Shown one piece after another: positions 1 through 8,566 of a stretch of DNA of 64,000 bases. The notes under the pieces were generated by a model. The model had not been told where the DNA came from. It saw only the letters and a list, made by a program, of their open reading frames with translations, and made no database searches. The stretch comes from Rhodocyclaceae bacterium (GTDB lineage Bacteria > Pseudomonadota > Gammaproteobacteria > Burkholderiales > Rhodocyclaceae). Each line of letters starts with the position of its first letter. The first letter of the stretch is position 1. Made by a program: the position numbers and the translations under genes. The DNA lies in contig JAGRGB010000028.1 of NCBI GenBank assembly GCA_020445745.1, forward strand, positions 1-64,000. Direction: 5' to 3'.

Positions 1-89
1 CCCGACGTGATGAAGAGGTCGGAACCCTTCTTCTGCGTCATCAGCCGCAGCAGGTCGTGCATGAATTTGAGGGCCTGATCGCGTTCCAT
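1..89 (-). CDS. pilU: PilU, twitching motility ATPase (N-terminus only, cut by window edge)
   Basis: Only the first 29 codons are inside the window. They read from ATG at 89 and begin MERDQALKFMHDLLRLM, followed by a K-K-G-S-D-L-F segment typical of the N-terminus of PilU, the PilT paralogue that assists type IV pilus retraction. It lies 85 bases downstream of pilT in the same direction, which is the usual pilT-pilU arrangement. The catalytic domain lies outside the window, so the assignment rests on the N-terminal motif and synteny. Confidence 0.8.
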   Translation of the reverse strand, partial: MERDQALKFMHDLLRLMTQKKGSDLFITS

Positions 90-174
90 GGATTACTCCG
101 ATCTTGCGTGCCGTGCCGGCATTATCGCCAAAGCGGGGCCGGCCGGGGGTCGATTGGTGGGTGCCGGGCGCCGC

Positions 175-1218
175 TCAGGCGATGAAGTTGTCCTTGTTCT
201 GCGCGCGGATCTTGGCCTCGGCGGCGGAGATCACGTTGCGGCGGACAAGGTCGGCGAGGTTCTGGTCGAGGGTCTGCATGCCGACGTTCTGACCGGTCTG
301 GATCGCCGAGTACATCAGGGCGATCTTGCTCTCGCGGATCAGGTTGCGGATGGCGGGGGTGCCGATCATGATTTCGTGGGCGGCGACCCGTCCGCTGCCG
401 TCCTTGGTCTTCAGCAAGGTCTGCGAGATCACTGCCCGCAGCGATTCGGACAGCATCGACCGCACCATGTCCTTCTCGGCCGCCGGGAAGACGTCGACGA
501 TGCGGTCGATGGTCTTGGCCGCCGACGACGTGTGCAGGGTGCCGAACACCAGGTGGCCGGTCTCGGCTGCGGTCAGCGCCAGCCGGATCGTTTCGAGGTC
601 GCGCATCTCGCCGACCAGGATCACGTCCGGGTCCTCGCGCAGTGCCGACCGCAAGGCGTTGGAGAAGGACAGCGTATGCGGGCCGACCTCGCGCTGGTTG
701 ATCAGGCAGCGCTTGGCCTCGTGCACGAATTCGATCGGATCCTCGACGGTCAGGATGTGGCCGTAGTCGTTCTCGTTGATGTAGTCGATCATCGCCGCCA
801 GCGTCGTCGACTTGCCCGAGCCGGTCGGGCCGGTGACCAGGCAGATGCCGCGCGGGGTCTCGGCGATCTCCTTGAAGATCTTCGGGCAGTTGAGGTCCTC
901 GAGGGTCAGTACCTTGGTCGGAATCGTCCGGAACACCGCGGCGGCGCCCCGGTTCTGGTTGAAGGCATTGACGCGGAAGCGCGCCAGGTTGGGCACCGCG
1001 AACGAGAAATCGCACTCGAGGTGTTCCTCGAACTGCTTGCGCTGGCCGTCGTTCATGATGTCGTACACCATCGCGTGTACGTCCTTGTGTTCCATCGGCG
1101 GCAGGTTGATCCGGCGCACGTCGCCATGCACGCGGATCATCGGCGGCAGTCCGGCCGACAGATGGAGGTCGGAGGCCTTGTTCTTGACCGAGAAGGCGAG
1201 CAGTTCTGTGATGTCCAT
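175..1218 (-). CDS. pilT: PilT, type IV pilus retraction ATPase
   Basis: 347-residue hexameric ATPase that powers pilus depolymerisation at the inner membrane, giving twitching motility. The N-terminus (MDITELLAFSVKNKASDLHL) is the PilT PAS-like domain. The RecA-like domain carries Walker A GPTGSGKST, an Asp box with EDPIEF, Walker B with ILVGEMRD, and the His box GHLVFGTLHTSSA. The AIRNLIRE motif near the C-terminus, typical of PilT and needed for retraction in other species, is also present. Length matches the family (about 344-347). The start is ATG at 1218; the reading frame continues upstream but the conserved N-terminus begins here. It is divergent from yggS across a short spacer, a common arrangement in beta- and gammaproteobacteria. 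Confidence 0.97.
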   Translation of the reverse strand: MDITELLAFSVKNKASDLHLSAGLPPMIRVHGDVRRINLPPMEHKDVHAMVYDIMNDGQRKQFEEHLECDFSFAVPNLARFRVNAFNQNRGAAAVFRTIPTKVLTLEDLNCPKIFKEIAETPRGICLVTGPTGSGKSTTLAAMIDYINENDYGHILTVEDPIEFVHEAKRCLINQREVGPHTLSFSNALRSALREDPDVILVGEMRDLETIRLALTAAETGHLVFGTLHTSSAAKTIDRIVDVFPAAEKDMVRSMLSESLRAVISQTLLKTKDGSGRVAAHEIMIGTPAIRNLIRESKIALMYSAIQTGQNVGMQTLDQNLADLVRRNVISAAEAKIRAQNKDNFIA

Positions 1219-1311
1219 GGATGGCTCGGGGGAAGTGGCTGGCGGAGCATCGTATAACGGCCGGGTGGTATACTTTTTTAGGGCCGACCGACCGAGCGGG
1301 TGCCCCCGGAT

Positions 1312-2007
1312 ATGACAACAATCGCCTCCCGCCTGCAAGCCGTTCGTGGCCGTATCGCCGACGCCGCCCGACGGCACGGCAGAAATCCCGAGGACATTTC
1401 TCTGCTGGCCGTCAGCAAGACCTGGCCGGCCGCTGCGGTGCGTGCAGCGGCGGCCGCCGGGCAGCGCAGTTTCGGCGAGAACTACGTTCAGGAGGCGGTC
1501 GCCAAGATCGCCGCACTCGCCGACGCCGGGCTCGACTGGCACTTCATCGGCCCGCTCCAGAGCAACAAGAGCGGCGAGGTCGCGATGGCCTTCCAGTGGC
1601 TGCATTCCCTCGACCGGGCGAAGCTCGCGCAGCGCCTGTCGCGGCAGCGTCCGGCGACGTTGCCGGCGCTGAACCTGTGCATCCAGGTCAATGTCAGCGG
1701 CGAGGCCAGCAAGAGCGGCATCGACCCGCCGGCCCTCGACGCGCTGGCCGACCAGGTCGCCGGGCTGCCGGGGCTGCGCCTGCGGGGCCTGATGTGCGTG
1801 CCGGAACCGAGCGACGACGCGGTGCTGCTGCGCAGCCGTTTCGCGCGCCTGCGCGAGCTGCGCGACGGACTCAATGGGCGGGGCTTCGCGCTCGATACGC
1901 TGTCGATGGGGATGTCCCACGATCTCGAGGCGGCGATCGCCGAAGGGGCGACGATCGTGCGCGTCGGCACTGCGATTTTCGGCGAGCGCGTATATCCTCG
2001 GCCCTGA
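1312..2007 (+). CDS. yggS: YggS family PLP homeostasis protein
   Basis: 231-residue PLP-binding protein of the YggS/PROSC family (COG0325), a single TIM-barrel domain related to alanine racemase that buffers pyridoxal phosphate and influences amino acid pools. The PLP lysine is K36 in LLAVSKTWPA, followed by FGENYVQEA, WHFIGPLQSNK and MGMSHDLEAAI, all diagnostic. I start at ATG 1312; an in-frame GTG at 1300 would add four residues and has no better ribosome site. It is the first gene of yggS-proC-yggT-yggU. A TATACT sequence at 1269-1274 could be a -10 element but no convincing -35 was seen. Confidence 0.95.
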   Translation: MTTIASRLQAVRGRIADAARRHGRNPEDISLLAVSKTWPAAAVRAAAAAGQRSFGENYVQEAVAKIAALADAGLDWHFIGPLQSNKSGEVAMAFQWLHSLDRAKLAQRLSRQRPATLPALNLCIQVNVSGEASKSGIDPPALDALADQVAGLPGLRLRGLMCVPEPSDDAVLLRSRFARLRELRDGLNGRGFALDTLSMGMSHDLEAAIAEGATIVRVGTAIFGERVYPRP

Positions 2008-2029
2008 CCAAACTGAACGGGCGCAACAG

Positions 2030-2845
2030 ATGAAGATCGTTTTCCTCGGCGGCGGCAACATGGCAACCGCGCTGATCGGCGGCATGCTCGGTACCGGATT
2101 CGATCGCGAATCCATCACCGTGATCGAAAAGGTGGCCGCGTCCGGTACGCGCCTGGCCGAGCGCTTCGGCGTCCGTGTCGTGACGACCGCGGCGGACGCC
2201 GCGCTGCCGGCAGATGCGCTGGTGCTGGCGGTCAAGCCGCAGCAGATGAAGGAAGCCGTGGCGGGCCTCGCCGGGCGGCTCGACGCCACGCTGGTGGTCA
2301 GCATCGCCGCCGGACTGCGCGCCACCGACATCGGGCGCTGGCTGGGTGGCCACCGGCGGCTGGTGCGCTGCATGCCCAACACGCCGGCGCTGATCGGCGC
2401 CGGCATCACCGGCCTCTACGCCGACCCGACGGTCGATGCCGGGGGCCGGGCCCTGGCCGAGCGCCTGCTGCAGGCGGTCGGGACCACGGTGTGGGTCGCC
2501 GACGAGGCGGCGATCGACGCGGTGACCGCGATCTCCGGCAGCGGTCCCGCCTACGTGTTTCATTTCATCGAGGCACTGGAAGCCGCCGCGACCGGACTCG
2601 GCTTCGATGGGGCCACCGCGCGCAGGCTGGCGATCGACACCGTCCTCGGCGCCGCCCGGCTGGCGGCCGACAGCGAGGATTCGCCGGCAACCCTGCGCGA
2701 GCGGGTCGCCTCGAAGGGCGGCACCACCGCCGCGGCGCTCGAGGTGATGCGGCAACGGGATCTGGTCGGGCTGGTCGCCGCGGCGGCGCAGGCCGCCGAG
2801 CATCGTGGGCGCGAGCTGGGTGTGGAACTGGGCAGGGAGGCATAG
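2030..2845 (+). CDS. proC: Pyrroline-5-carboxylate reductase
   Basis: 271-residue enzyme that performs the last step of proline synthesis, reducing pyrroline-5-carboxylate with NAD(P)H in the cytosol. The N-terminal Rossmann fold has VFLGGGNMATALIGG. Further conserved parts are VLAVKPQQM, RCMPNTPALIGAGITG and the dimerisation/substrate segment AISGSGPAYVFHFIEAL, followed by ATL-REKV-like ATLRERVASKGGTT. Length fits the family. Start is ATG 2030, 22 bases after the yggS stop; proC following yggS is a widely conserved pair. Confidence 0.97.
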   Translation: MKIVFLGGGNMATALIGGMLGTGFDRESITVIEKVAASGTRLAERFGVRVVTTAADAALPADALVLAVKPQQMKEAVAGLAGRLDATLVVSIAAGLRATDIGRWLGGHRRLVRCMPNTPALIGAGITGLYADPTVDAGGRALAERLLQAVGTTVWVADEAAIDAVTAISGSGPAYVFHFIEALEAAATGLGFDGATARRLAIDTVLGAARLAADSEDSPATLRERVASKGGTTAAALEVMRQRDLVGLVAAAAQAAEHRGRELGVELGREA

Positions 2846-2851
2846 GCGGAC

Positions 2852-3421
2852 ATGCTGGCGAACATCTTCACACTGATTCTTTCGGCCGTTTCGGGATTGC
2901 TGACCATGGTGCTGCTGGCGCGCTTCTTCATGCAGTGGCAGCGCCTGCCGTTCCGCAACCAGCTGGGCCAGTTCATCGCGGCCACCACCAACTGGATCGT
3001 GCTGCCGTTGCGCCGGGTGATTCCCGGCCTCGGCGGCCTCGACCTGGCCAGCCTGGTCGCCGCCTGGCTGGTGCAGGCGCTGGCGATCGGCATCGAGTAC
3101 GCGCTGCGCGGGGCGGGTGTCGGCGGCGGCCTGCTGATCGCGATGGTCGCCGTCGGCTTCTTCGAAGTGCTGCGGATGATGGTCTACCTGCTGATCGGCG
3201 TGGTGATCTTCTCGGCGGTGCTGTCGTGGATCAACCCCCACGCGCCGATCGCGCCGCTGATCAACGGCCTGGCGGCCCCCTTCCTGCGTCCGTTCCGGCG
3301 GATCATCCCGCCGATCGCCGGCGTGGACCTGTCGCCGCTGGCGCTGCTGCTGGTGCTGCAGGTGGTGCTGATGGTGATCGGCAATGTCCAGGCCTCGGCG
3401 CTGCCGGCGCTGCTGCGCTGA
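2852..3421 (+). CDS. yggT: YggT family integral membrane protein
   Basis: 189-residue membrane protein with two YGGT repeats. Residues about 5-25 and 65-85 form the first pair of hydrophobic segments and about 100-120 and 160-180 the second; the F-RPFRRIIPP motif is present in the second repeat and a related LRRVIPGLGG in the first. YggT proteins are linked to membrane and cell-envelope homeostasis, including osmotic stress, but the biochemical role is not established. It starts six bases after proC and its stop overlaps the yggU start by one base. Confidence 0.93.
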   Translation: MLANIFTLILSAVSGLLTMVLLARFFMQWQRLPFRNQLGQFIAATTNWIVLPLRRVIPGLGGLDLASLVAAWLVQALAIGIEYALRGAGVGGGLLIAMVAVGFFEVLRMMVYLLIGVVIFSAVLSWINPHAPIAPLINGLAAPFLRPFRRIIPPIAGVDLSPLALLLVLQVVLMVIGNVQASALPALLR

Positions 3422-3714
3422 TGGCCTGGCTGGACGAGACCGCAGACGGTGCCGTGCTGCTGTCGCTGCGGGTCCAGCCCAATGCCCGCCGCACCGAATT
3501 CTGCGGGCGCTACGGCGAGGCGATGAAGCTGCGGCTGGCTGCGCCGCCGGTGGACGGCAAGGCCAACGCGGCGCTGCTCGCGTTTCTCGCCGAGTTCTGC
3601 GAGCTGCCGCGCAGTGGCGTCACACTGGTCGGCGGCGCGACGGCGCGGGCCAAGCGCGTGCGCCTGTTTCCGGCGTCCGCGGCGCTGCTGGGACGCCTGC
3701 GCGCGCTCGGCTGA
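3421..3714 (+). CDS. yggU: YggU family (DUF167) protein
   Basis: 97-residue small basic protein of the DUF167/YggU family. The signature is LRVQPNARRTEF near the N-terminus and LAAPPVDGKANAALLAFLAE in the middle, then the G-x-x-x-R-x-K segment GGATARAKRVRL. No catalytic role is established for the family. Translation appears coupled to yggT (TGATG junction at 3419-3423). It closes the yggS-proC-yggT-yggU run; the next gene has its own strong ribosome site more than 100 bases away. Confidence 0.92.
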   Translation: MAWLDETADGAVLLSLRVQPNARRTEFCGRYGEAMKLRLAAPPVDGKANAALLAFLAEFCELPRSGVTLVGGATARAKRVRLFPASAALLGRLRALG

Positions 3715-3828
3715 ATCGCCGGACCCCCGCTTCGCGCTTGCTGCCGGAATGCTGCGCCCGGCCATGAGTGCGGCGTGAATCTGCGCTAGGCTTGTGGAAG
3801 GAGGCCGAACCAGCAGGAGGAGGCCGCG

Positions 3829-5481
3829 ATGGTGGAGGACCGCTACCACGAAATTTGCCGGGCGCATCGCTGGCAGGTGCCTGAGCCGTTCAACATCGTC
3901 GAGGTGTGCTGCAGGCGCTGGACCAGCGACCGCGAGCGCACCGCGTTGATCGCGGTCGGCGAGGACGGCACGGTGACCCGCCATGCCTACGCCGAAGTCC
4001 AGCAGGCGGTGGACCGCGTCGCCGCGGCACTGAGCGCGCGCGGTGTCGGCCGCGGCGAGCGGGTCGCGGTGGTGCTGCCGCAGCGTCTCGAGACCGTCGT
4101 CAGCCTGCTCGCGTTGCTGCAGATCGGCGCGGTGGCGATGCCGCTGTCGATCCTGTTCGGACCGGATGCGCTCGCCTACCGCCTCCAGGACAGCGACGCG
4201 GTCGGCGCCATCTGTGACCGGCGGGCGTTGCCGGGCCTGGTCGAGGTGCGCGGCCGGTGCCCGGCACTGAAGTCCCTTTGGACCGTCGATTGCGACGGCG
4301 AGGGCGAGGACTGGCGCGCGCTGCTGGCCGACGAGCACGCGCCGCTGCCGCCCTGCCAGACCGCAGCGCACGACCCGGCGGTGCTGATCTACACCAGCGG
4401 CACCACCGGGCCGCCGAAGGGGGCGCTGATCCCGCATCGGGCGATGATCGGCAACCTGTCCGGCTTCGTCGCCAGCCAGGACGATTTTCCGCAGCCCGGC
4501 GACGTCTTCTGGTCGCCCGCCGACTGGGCGTGGACCGGTGGCCTGTGGGACGCGCTGATGCCGACACTGTATTTCGGCATGCCGATCGTCGGCTTCGACG
4601 GCCGCTTCTCGCCCGAAGTCGCGTTCCGCCTGATGCAGGATCATCACGTCACCAACAGCTTCCTGTTCCCGACCGCCCTGAAGGCGATGATGAAGGCCTT
4701 TCCACAGCCGCGCGAGCAATTCGAGCTGAGGCTGCGGGCGATCATGAGCGCCGGCGAGGCGCTCGGCGACACGGTCTTCGAGTGGTGCCGCGCAGCGCTC
4801 GGCGTGACCGTCAACGAGATGTTCGGCCAGACCGAGATCAATTACATCGTCGGCAACAGCCACCGCCACTGGCCCGCGCGGCCGGGCTCGATGGGGCGCG
4901 GCTATCCCGGCCACCGGGTGGCGGTGATCGACGCCGCCGGCGCGCCGGTGGCGCCGGGCCGGGAAGGGGAGATCGCGGTGCATCGCTGCGACATCCACGG
5001 CGACCCGGACCCGGTGTTCTTCCTCGGCTACTGGAAGAACGACGTCGCCACCGCGCGGAAATTCACCGGTGACTGGTGCCGCACCGGCGATCTGGCGGTG
5101 GCCGACGAGGACGGTTATCTGTGGTACCGCGGCCGCGCCGACGACGTCTTCAAGGCGGCGGGCTACCGCATCGGCCCGAGCGAGATCGAGAACTGCCTGG
5201 TCAAGCACCCGGCAGTCGCCAACGCCGCGGTGGTGCCGAAGCCGGATCGCGAGCGCGGCGCGCTGGTCAAGGCCTATGTCGTGCTGGCTGCCGGATTCGA
5301 GGCCTCCGAGGGCCTGATCGGCGAGATCCAGCAGCATGTGCGCGGGCTGCTGGCCCCCTACGAGTACCCGAAGGAGATCGAATTCCTCGACGCGCTGCCG
5401 ATGACCACCACCGGCAAGGTCCAGCGGCGGGTGCTGCGACTGCAGGAGGAAGAGCGGGCGCGGGCGGAGGGGCGCATCTGA
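3829..5481 (+). CDS. AMP-dependent acyl-CoA synthetase (medium-chain/acetyl-CoA synthetase-like)
   Basis: 550-residue member of the ANL adenylating superfamily, which activates a carboxylic acid as acyl-AMP and transfers it to CoA. The P-loop A3 motif YTSGTTGPPKG is at about residues 187-197, the A5-like motif is NEMFGQTE, A7 is WCRTGDLA, the A8 hinge is GRADDVFKAAGYRIGP and the A10 lysine lies in MTTTGKVQRR. The N-terminal form (HRWQVPEPFNIVEVCC) resembles acetyl-CoA/medium-chain acyl-CoA synthetases rather than long-chain FadD. The substrate cannot be read from the sequence. A strong GGAGGAGG ribosome site precedes ATG 3829. Its stop overlaps the start region of the following HlyD gene, so the ligase may be co-transcribed with the exporter, though a functional link is only inference. 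Confidence 0.88.
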   Translation: MVEDRYHEICRAHRWQVPEPFNIVEVCCRRWTSDRERTALIAVGEDGTVTRHAYAEVQQAVDRVAAALSARGVGRGERVAVVLPQRLETVVSLLALLQIGAVAMPLSILFGPDALAYRLQDSDAVGAICDRRALPGLVEVRGRCPALKSLWTVDCDGEGEDWRALLADEHAPLPPCQTAAHDPAVLIYTSGTTGPPKGALIPHRAMIGNLSGFVASQDDFPQPGDVFWSPADWAWTGGLWDALMPTLYFGMPIVGFDGRFSPEVAFRLMQDHHVTNSFLFPTALKAMMKAFPQPREQFELRLRAIMSAGEALGDTVFEWCRAALGVTVNEMFGQTEINYIVGNSHRHWPARPGSMGRGYPGHRVAVIDAAGAPVAPGREGEIAVHRCDIHGDPDPVFFLGYWKNDVATARKFTGDWCRTGDLAVADEDGYLWYRGRADDVFKAAGYRIGPSEIENCLVKHPAVANAAVVPKPDRERGALVKAYVVLAAGFEASEGLIGEIQQHVRGLLAPYEYPKEIEFLDALPMTTTGKVQRRVLRLQEEERARAEGRI

Positions 5482-6485
5482 GCCAGCCATCCGCGACATC
5501 GTCCCCAGACCGCGGCGGAACCGCCGGGCGCCGTGGCCGGCTGCTGCTGGCGTTGCTGGCCGCGCTGTCGCCGCTGGCCTGCACGGCGCCTCCGGACGAC
5601 GGCTACCACGGCTACATCGAAGGCGAATACACCTATGTCTCGGCACCCTTCGCCGGCTACCTGGCGGAGCTCAAGGTGGCTCGGGGCCAGCCGGTGACGG
5701 CCGGCCAACTGCTGTTCGTGCTCGACGCCGAACCCCAGGCGCATACGCTGGCCGAGGCCGAAGCGGTCGCCCAGGCCGCCCGCGCCGAGGCCGACAACCT
5801 GCTCGACACCCGCCGAGCCGAGGAGATCGCCGGGCTGCGCGCCGAGGTGAATGCCGCGGACGCCGCGGTCGAGCTGGCGCGCAGTCGCCTGCAGCGGGAG
5901 CGGGACCTGGTTCAGCGCGAGTTCGTCTCACAGGCGCGCCTGGACGAGCTGCAGAGTCAGCTCGAACAGGCCACCGCGCAGCGCGCCCAGGCCAGGGCGC
6001 AGCTCGCGCTGGCCCGTGACCCCCTCGGCCGCCATGACGAATACCGCGCCGCCGACGCCGGCTACCGCGCCGCCCAGGCCCGGGTCGCGCAGCAGCGCTG
6101 GCTGTTCGCGCGGCGCGAAGCGACCGCGCCGCTCGCCGGCGAGCTGGTCGATACCTATTTCAGGCCGGGCGAGTGGGTGCCGGCCGGCCAGCCGGTGGCC
6201 AGCATCCTGCCGCCGGCTGGCCGGCGGGTCCGCTTCTTCGTGCCCGAGACCGAACTCGCGCGGCTGCAACCCGGCGTGCGGGTCAGCGTGCGCTGCGACG
6301 GCTGCCAGGCGCCGCTGACGGCGATCATCGACTACGTGTCGCCGACGGCCGAATACACGCCACCGGTGATCTACAGCCGGGGCAGCCGCGAGCGGCTGGT
6401 GTTCCGCGTCGAGGCGGTGCCGCAGGGGGGCGACGGGCGGCTGCCGCCCGGCCTGCCGGTGGACGTGATGCGGTCCGATCGATGA
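5478..6485 (+). CDS. HlyD-family periplasmic adaptor of an ABC-2 export system
   Basis: About 335 residues. A short arginine-rich N-terminus is followed by a hydrophobic segment (RLLLALLAALSPLACTAPP) that serves as signal or anchor, with a poor lipobox at the Cys. The mature part begins YIEGEYTYVSAPFAGYLAEL, the first half of the lipoyl/barrel-sandwich domain, then an alpha-helical coiled-coil hairpin (about residues 90-190) and the second lipoyl half (TAPLAGELVDTYFRPGEWVPAGQPVASI). This matches YbhG/YhiI-type membrane fusion proteins. There is no ATG, GTG or TTG before the hydrophobic segment in this frame. The best candidate is CTG at 5478, preceded by GGAGG at 5466-5470 and overlapping the upstream stop as CTGA. 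The downstream junction with the ATPase is ATGA. Confidence 0.85.
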   Translation: MSQPSATSSPDRGGTAGRRGRLLLALLAALSPLACTAPPDDGYHGYIEGEYTYVSAPFAGYLAELKVARGQPVTAGQLLFVLDAEPQAHTLAEAEAVAQAARAEADNLLDTRRAEEIAGLRAEVNAADAAVELARSRLQRERDLVQREFVSQARLDELQSQLEQATAQRAQARAQLALARDPLGRHDEYRAADAGYRAAQARVAQQRWLFARREATAPLAGELVDTYFRPGEWVPAGQPVASILPPAGRRVRFFVPETELARLQPGVRVSVRCDGCQAPLTAIIDYVSPTAEYTPPVIYSRGSRERLVFRVEAVPQGGDGRLPPGLPVDVMRSDR

Positions 6486-7414
6486 ACGTGCCGGACCCGG
6501 TCATCGACGTGCGCGGGCTCAACAAGCGCTTCGGCGACAAGACCGTCGTGGACGGGCTGTCGCTGCAGGTCGCCAAGGGCGAGATCCACGGCTTTCTGGG
6601 CCCCAACGGCAGCGGCAAGACGACCACCATCCGCATGCTGTGCGGCTTGCTGACGCCGGATGGCGGCGCGGGTTGCTGCCTGGGCCACGACGTGCTGCGC
6701 GAGAGCGCCGCGATCAAGCGCGAGGTGGGCTACATGACGCAGCGCTTCTCCCTGTGGGACGACCTCAGCATCGAGGAGAACCTGCATTTCGTCGGCCGCA
6801 TGTTCGGCATCGCCGGGCGCCGCCGGCGCGTGGACCAGGCCCTCGACGGGCTCGGACTGGGTGGCCGCCGCCGGCAGTTGGCCGGCACCCTGTCGGGGGG
6901 CTGGAAGCAGCGCCTGGCGCTGGCGTCGTGCCTGCTGCACGAGCCGCGGCTGCTGCTGCTCGACGAACCGACGGCCGGCGTCGACCCGAAGGCCCGGCGC
7001 GACTTCTGGGAGGAAATCCATCGCCTGTCGGCGTCCGGCATCACCGTGCTCGTCTCCACCCACTACATGGACGAGGCCGAACGCTGCCACCGCCTCTCCT
7101 ACCTGGCCTATGGCCGCCTGCTGGCCACCGGCAGCGCCGCCGAGATCGTCGCCGCCCAGCGGCTCAGCACCTGGGCGCTGGCAGGCGAGGGCGTCGAGCA
7201 CCTGGCCGACGAGCTGCGACGGCTGCCGGGCGTCGAGCAGGTGGCCAGCTTCGGCGTCCAACTGCATGTCAGCGGGCGTGACGCGGTACCTCTGCAGGCC
7301 GCCCTCGAGCACTTCGCGACTGGCCACGGGCTGCGCCTGGAGGCCGCGGAGCCGTCGCTGGAGGACGTCTTCATGCACCTGATGAGGGGTGCTCGCGACC
7401 CGCTGGGGCAGTGA
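6482..7414 (+). CDS. ABC transporter ATP-binding protein (YbhF/CcmA type)
   Basis: 310-residue nucleotide-binding subunit that energises the adjacent ABC-2 permease. Walker A is GPNGSGKT at residues 40-47, the Q-loop follows in YMTQRFSLWDDLS, the signature is LSGGWKQR (W in place of the usual Q), Walker B is LLLLDEP with a D-loop AGVDP, and the switch His is in VSTHYMDEAERC. The STHYMDEAE form is typical of ABC-2 drug/multisubstrate exporters. The start ATG overlaps the HlyD stop by four bases. Together with the flanking genes it forms a three-part exporter across the inner membrane; the cargo is unknown. Confidence 0.93.
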   Translation: MNVPDPVIDVRGLNKRFGDKTVVDGLSLQVAKGEIHGFLGPNGSGKTTTIRMLCGLLTPDGGAGCCLGHDVLRESAAIKREVGYMTQRFSLWDDLSIEENLHFVGRMFGIAGRRRRVDQALDGLGLGGRRRQLAGTLSGGWKQRLALASCLLHEPRLLLLDEPTAGVDPKARRDFWEEIHRLSASGITVLVSTHYMDEAERCHRLSYLAYGRLLATGSAAEIVAAQRLSTWALAGEGVEHLADELRRLPGVEQVASFGVQLHVSGRDAVPLQAALEHFATGHGLRLEAAEPSLEDVFMHLMRGARDPLGQ

Positions 7415-7418
7415 GGCC

Positions 7419-8540
7419 GTGGCCGGCTTCTCGCTCTCCCGCTGGCTCGGCATCCTGATCAAGGAGTTCATCCAGCTGCGCCGCGACCGGCTCACCTTCG
7501 GCATGATCGTCGGCATCCCGATCCTGCAGCTGGTGCTGTTCGGTTTCGCGATCAACTCGGATCCCAGGCACCTGCCCACCGCGGTGGTGATGGCCGAGCC
7601 CGGTCCGGCGGCCCGCGCCTACGTCGCGGCGATGGAGAACAGCGCCTATTTCGACGTGCTCGGTCGCGTCGACGAGCGCGCGGCCGAGCAGGCGCTGGCC
7701 CGCGGCGAGGTCCAGTTCGTGGTCCGCTTTCCGCCCGGCTTCGAGCGCGACCTGGTGCGCGGCCGGCCCACCACGATCGCCGTCGAGGCGGATGCCACCG
7801 ACCCGCAGGCCACCAGCGGCGCGATCGCGGTGCTGAACCAGCTCGGCGCGGGATTGTTCGCGCCGGACCTGCCCGGCCCGCGCCTGGCCGCCAACGCGCC
7901 GGTCGAGCTGGTCGTGCTGCGCCGCTACAACCCGGAGGGCATCACCGCCTACAACATCGTGCCCGGCCTGCTGGGCGTCATCCTGACCATGACGATGGTG
8001 CTGATGACCGGTCTGGCGATGACCCGCGAGCGCGAGCGCGGCACCTTCGAGAATCTGCTGGCGACTCCGGCGACGCCGCTCGAGGTGATCACCGGCAAGC
8101 TGGTGCCCTACGTGCTGATCGGACTGCTGCAGGTGACCCTGGTACTGCTCGCCGCGCGCTGGATCTTCCAGGTGCCGATGCTGGGCAGCATCCCGCTACT
8201 CTACGGCGTGGTGCTGATCTTCATTCTCGCCAACCTGGTGCTCGGCATCACCTTCAGCTCGATCGCGCGCAATCAGCTGCAGGCGATGCAGCTGACCTTC
8301 TTCTTCTTCCTGCCGTCGATGCTGCTCTCCGGCTTCATGTTCCCGTTCCGTGGCATGCCCGAGTGGGCGCAGGCGGTCGGCAGCCTGTTGCCGCTGACCC
8401 ATTTCCTGGTGCTGGTGCGCGGCATCCTGCTGAAGGCCAGCGGCGTGTCGCTGCTGTGGCCCAGCCTGTGGCCGATCCTGCTGTTCACTGTCGTCGTGCT
8501 GGCGGTCGGACTGCGGACTTTCCGGCGCACGCTGGACTGA
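7419..8540 (+). CDS. ABC-2 type permease
   Basis: About 373 residues. One transmembrane helix near residues 25-45 (LTFGMIVGIPILQLVLFGFA) is followed by a large extracytoplasmic domain of about 140 residues and five more hydrophobic segments from about residue 180 on. The conserved ABC-2 parts are TRERERGTFENLLATPATPLEVITGKLVPY and the terminal LVLVRGILLKASG region. This is the YbhS/YhhJ layout. I prefer GTG at 7419, five bases after the ATPase stop; a GTG at 7389 would add ten residues and overlap the ATPase gene by 26 bases. It is the last gene of the export operon and converges on the DUF3106 gene 26 bases away. Confidence 0.9.
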   Translation: MAGFSLSRWLGILIKEFIQLRRDRLTFGMIVGIPILQLVLFGFAINSDPRHLPTAVVMAEPGPAARAYVAAMENSAYFDVLGRVDERAAEQALARGEVQFVVRFPPGFERDLVRGRPTTIAVEADATDPQATSGAIAVLNQLGAGLFAPDLPGPRLAANAPVELVVLRRYNPEGITAYNIVPGLLGVILTMTMVLMTGLAMTRERERGTFENLLATPATPLEVITGKLVPYVLIGLLQVTLVLLAARWIFQVPMLGSIPLLYGVVLIFILANLVLGITFSSIARNQLQAMQLTFFFFLPSMLLSGFMFPFRGMPEWAQAVGSLLPLTHFLVLVRGILLKASGVSLLWPSLWPILLFTVVVLAVGLRTFRRTLD

Positions 8541-8566
8541 GCGTCGCCGCCGGCGATGGCGCTCCG

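Noticed and set aside
3184-5646. An 820-codon open frame on the minus strand opposite yggT, yggU and the acyl-CoA synthetase
   Set aside because: Composition-biased translation rich in Arg, Ala and His without motifs; the plus strand genes have full family signatures and ribosome sites.
7389-7418. GTG at 7389 as the permease start
   Set aside because: It would overlap the ATPase gene by 26 bases and add ten residues of no evident function; GTG 7419 lies just after the ATPase stop. Kept as an alternative only.
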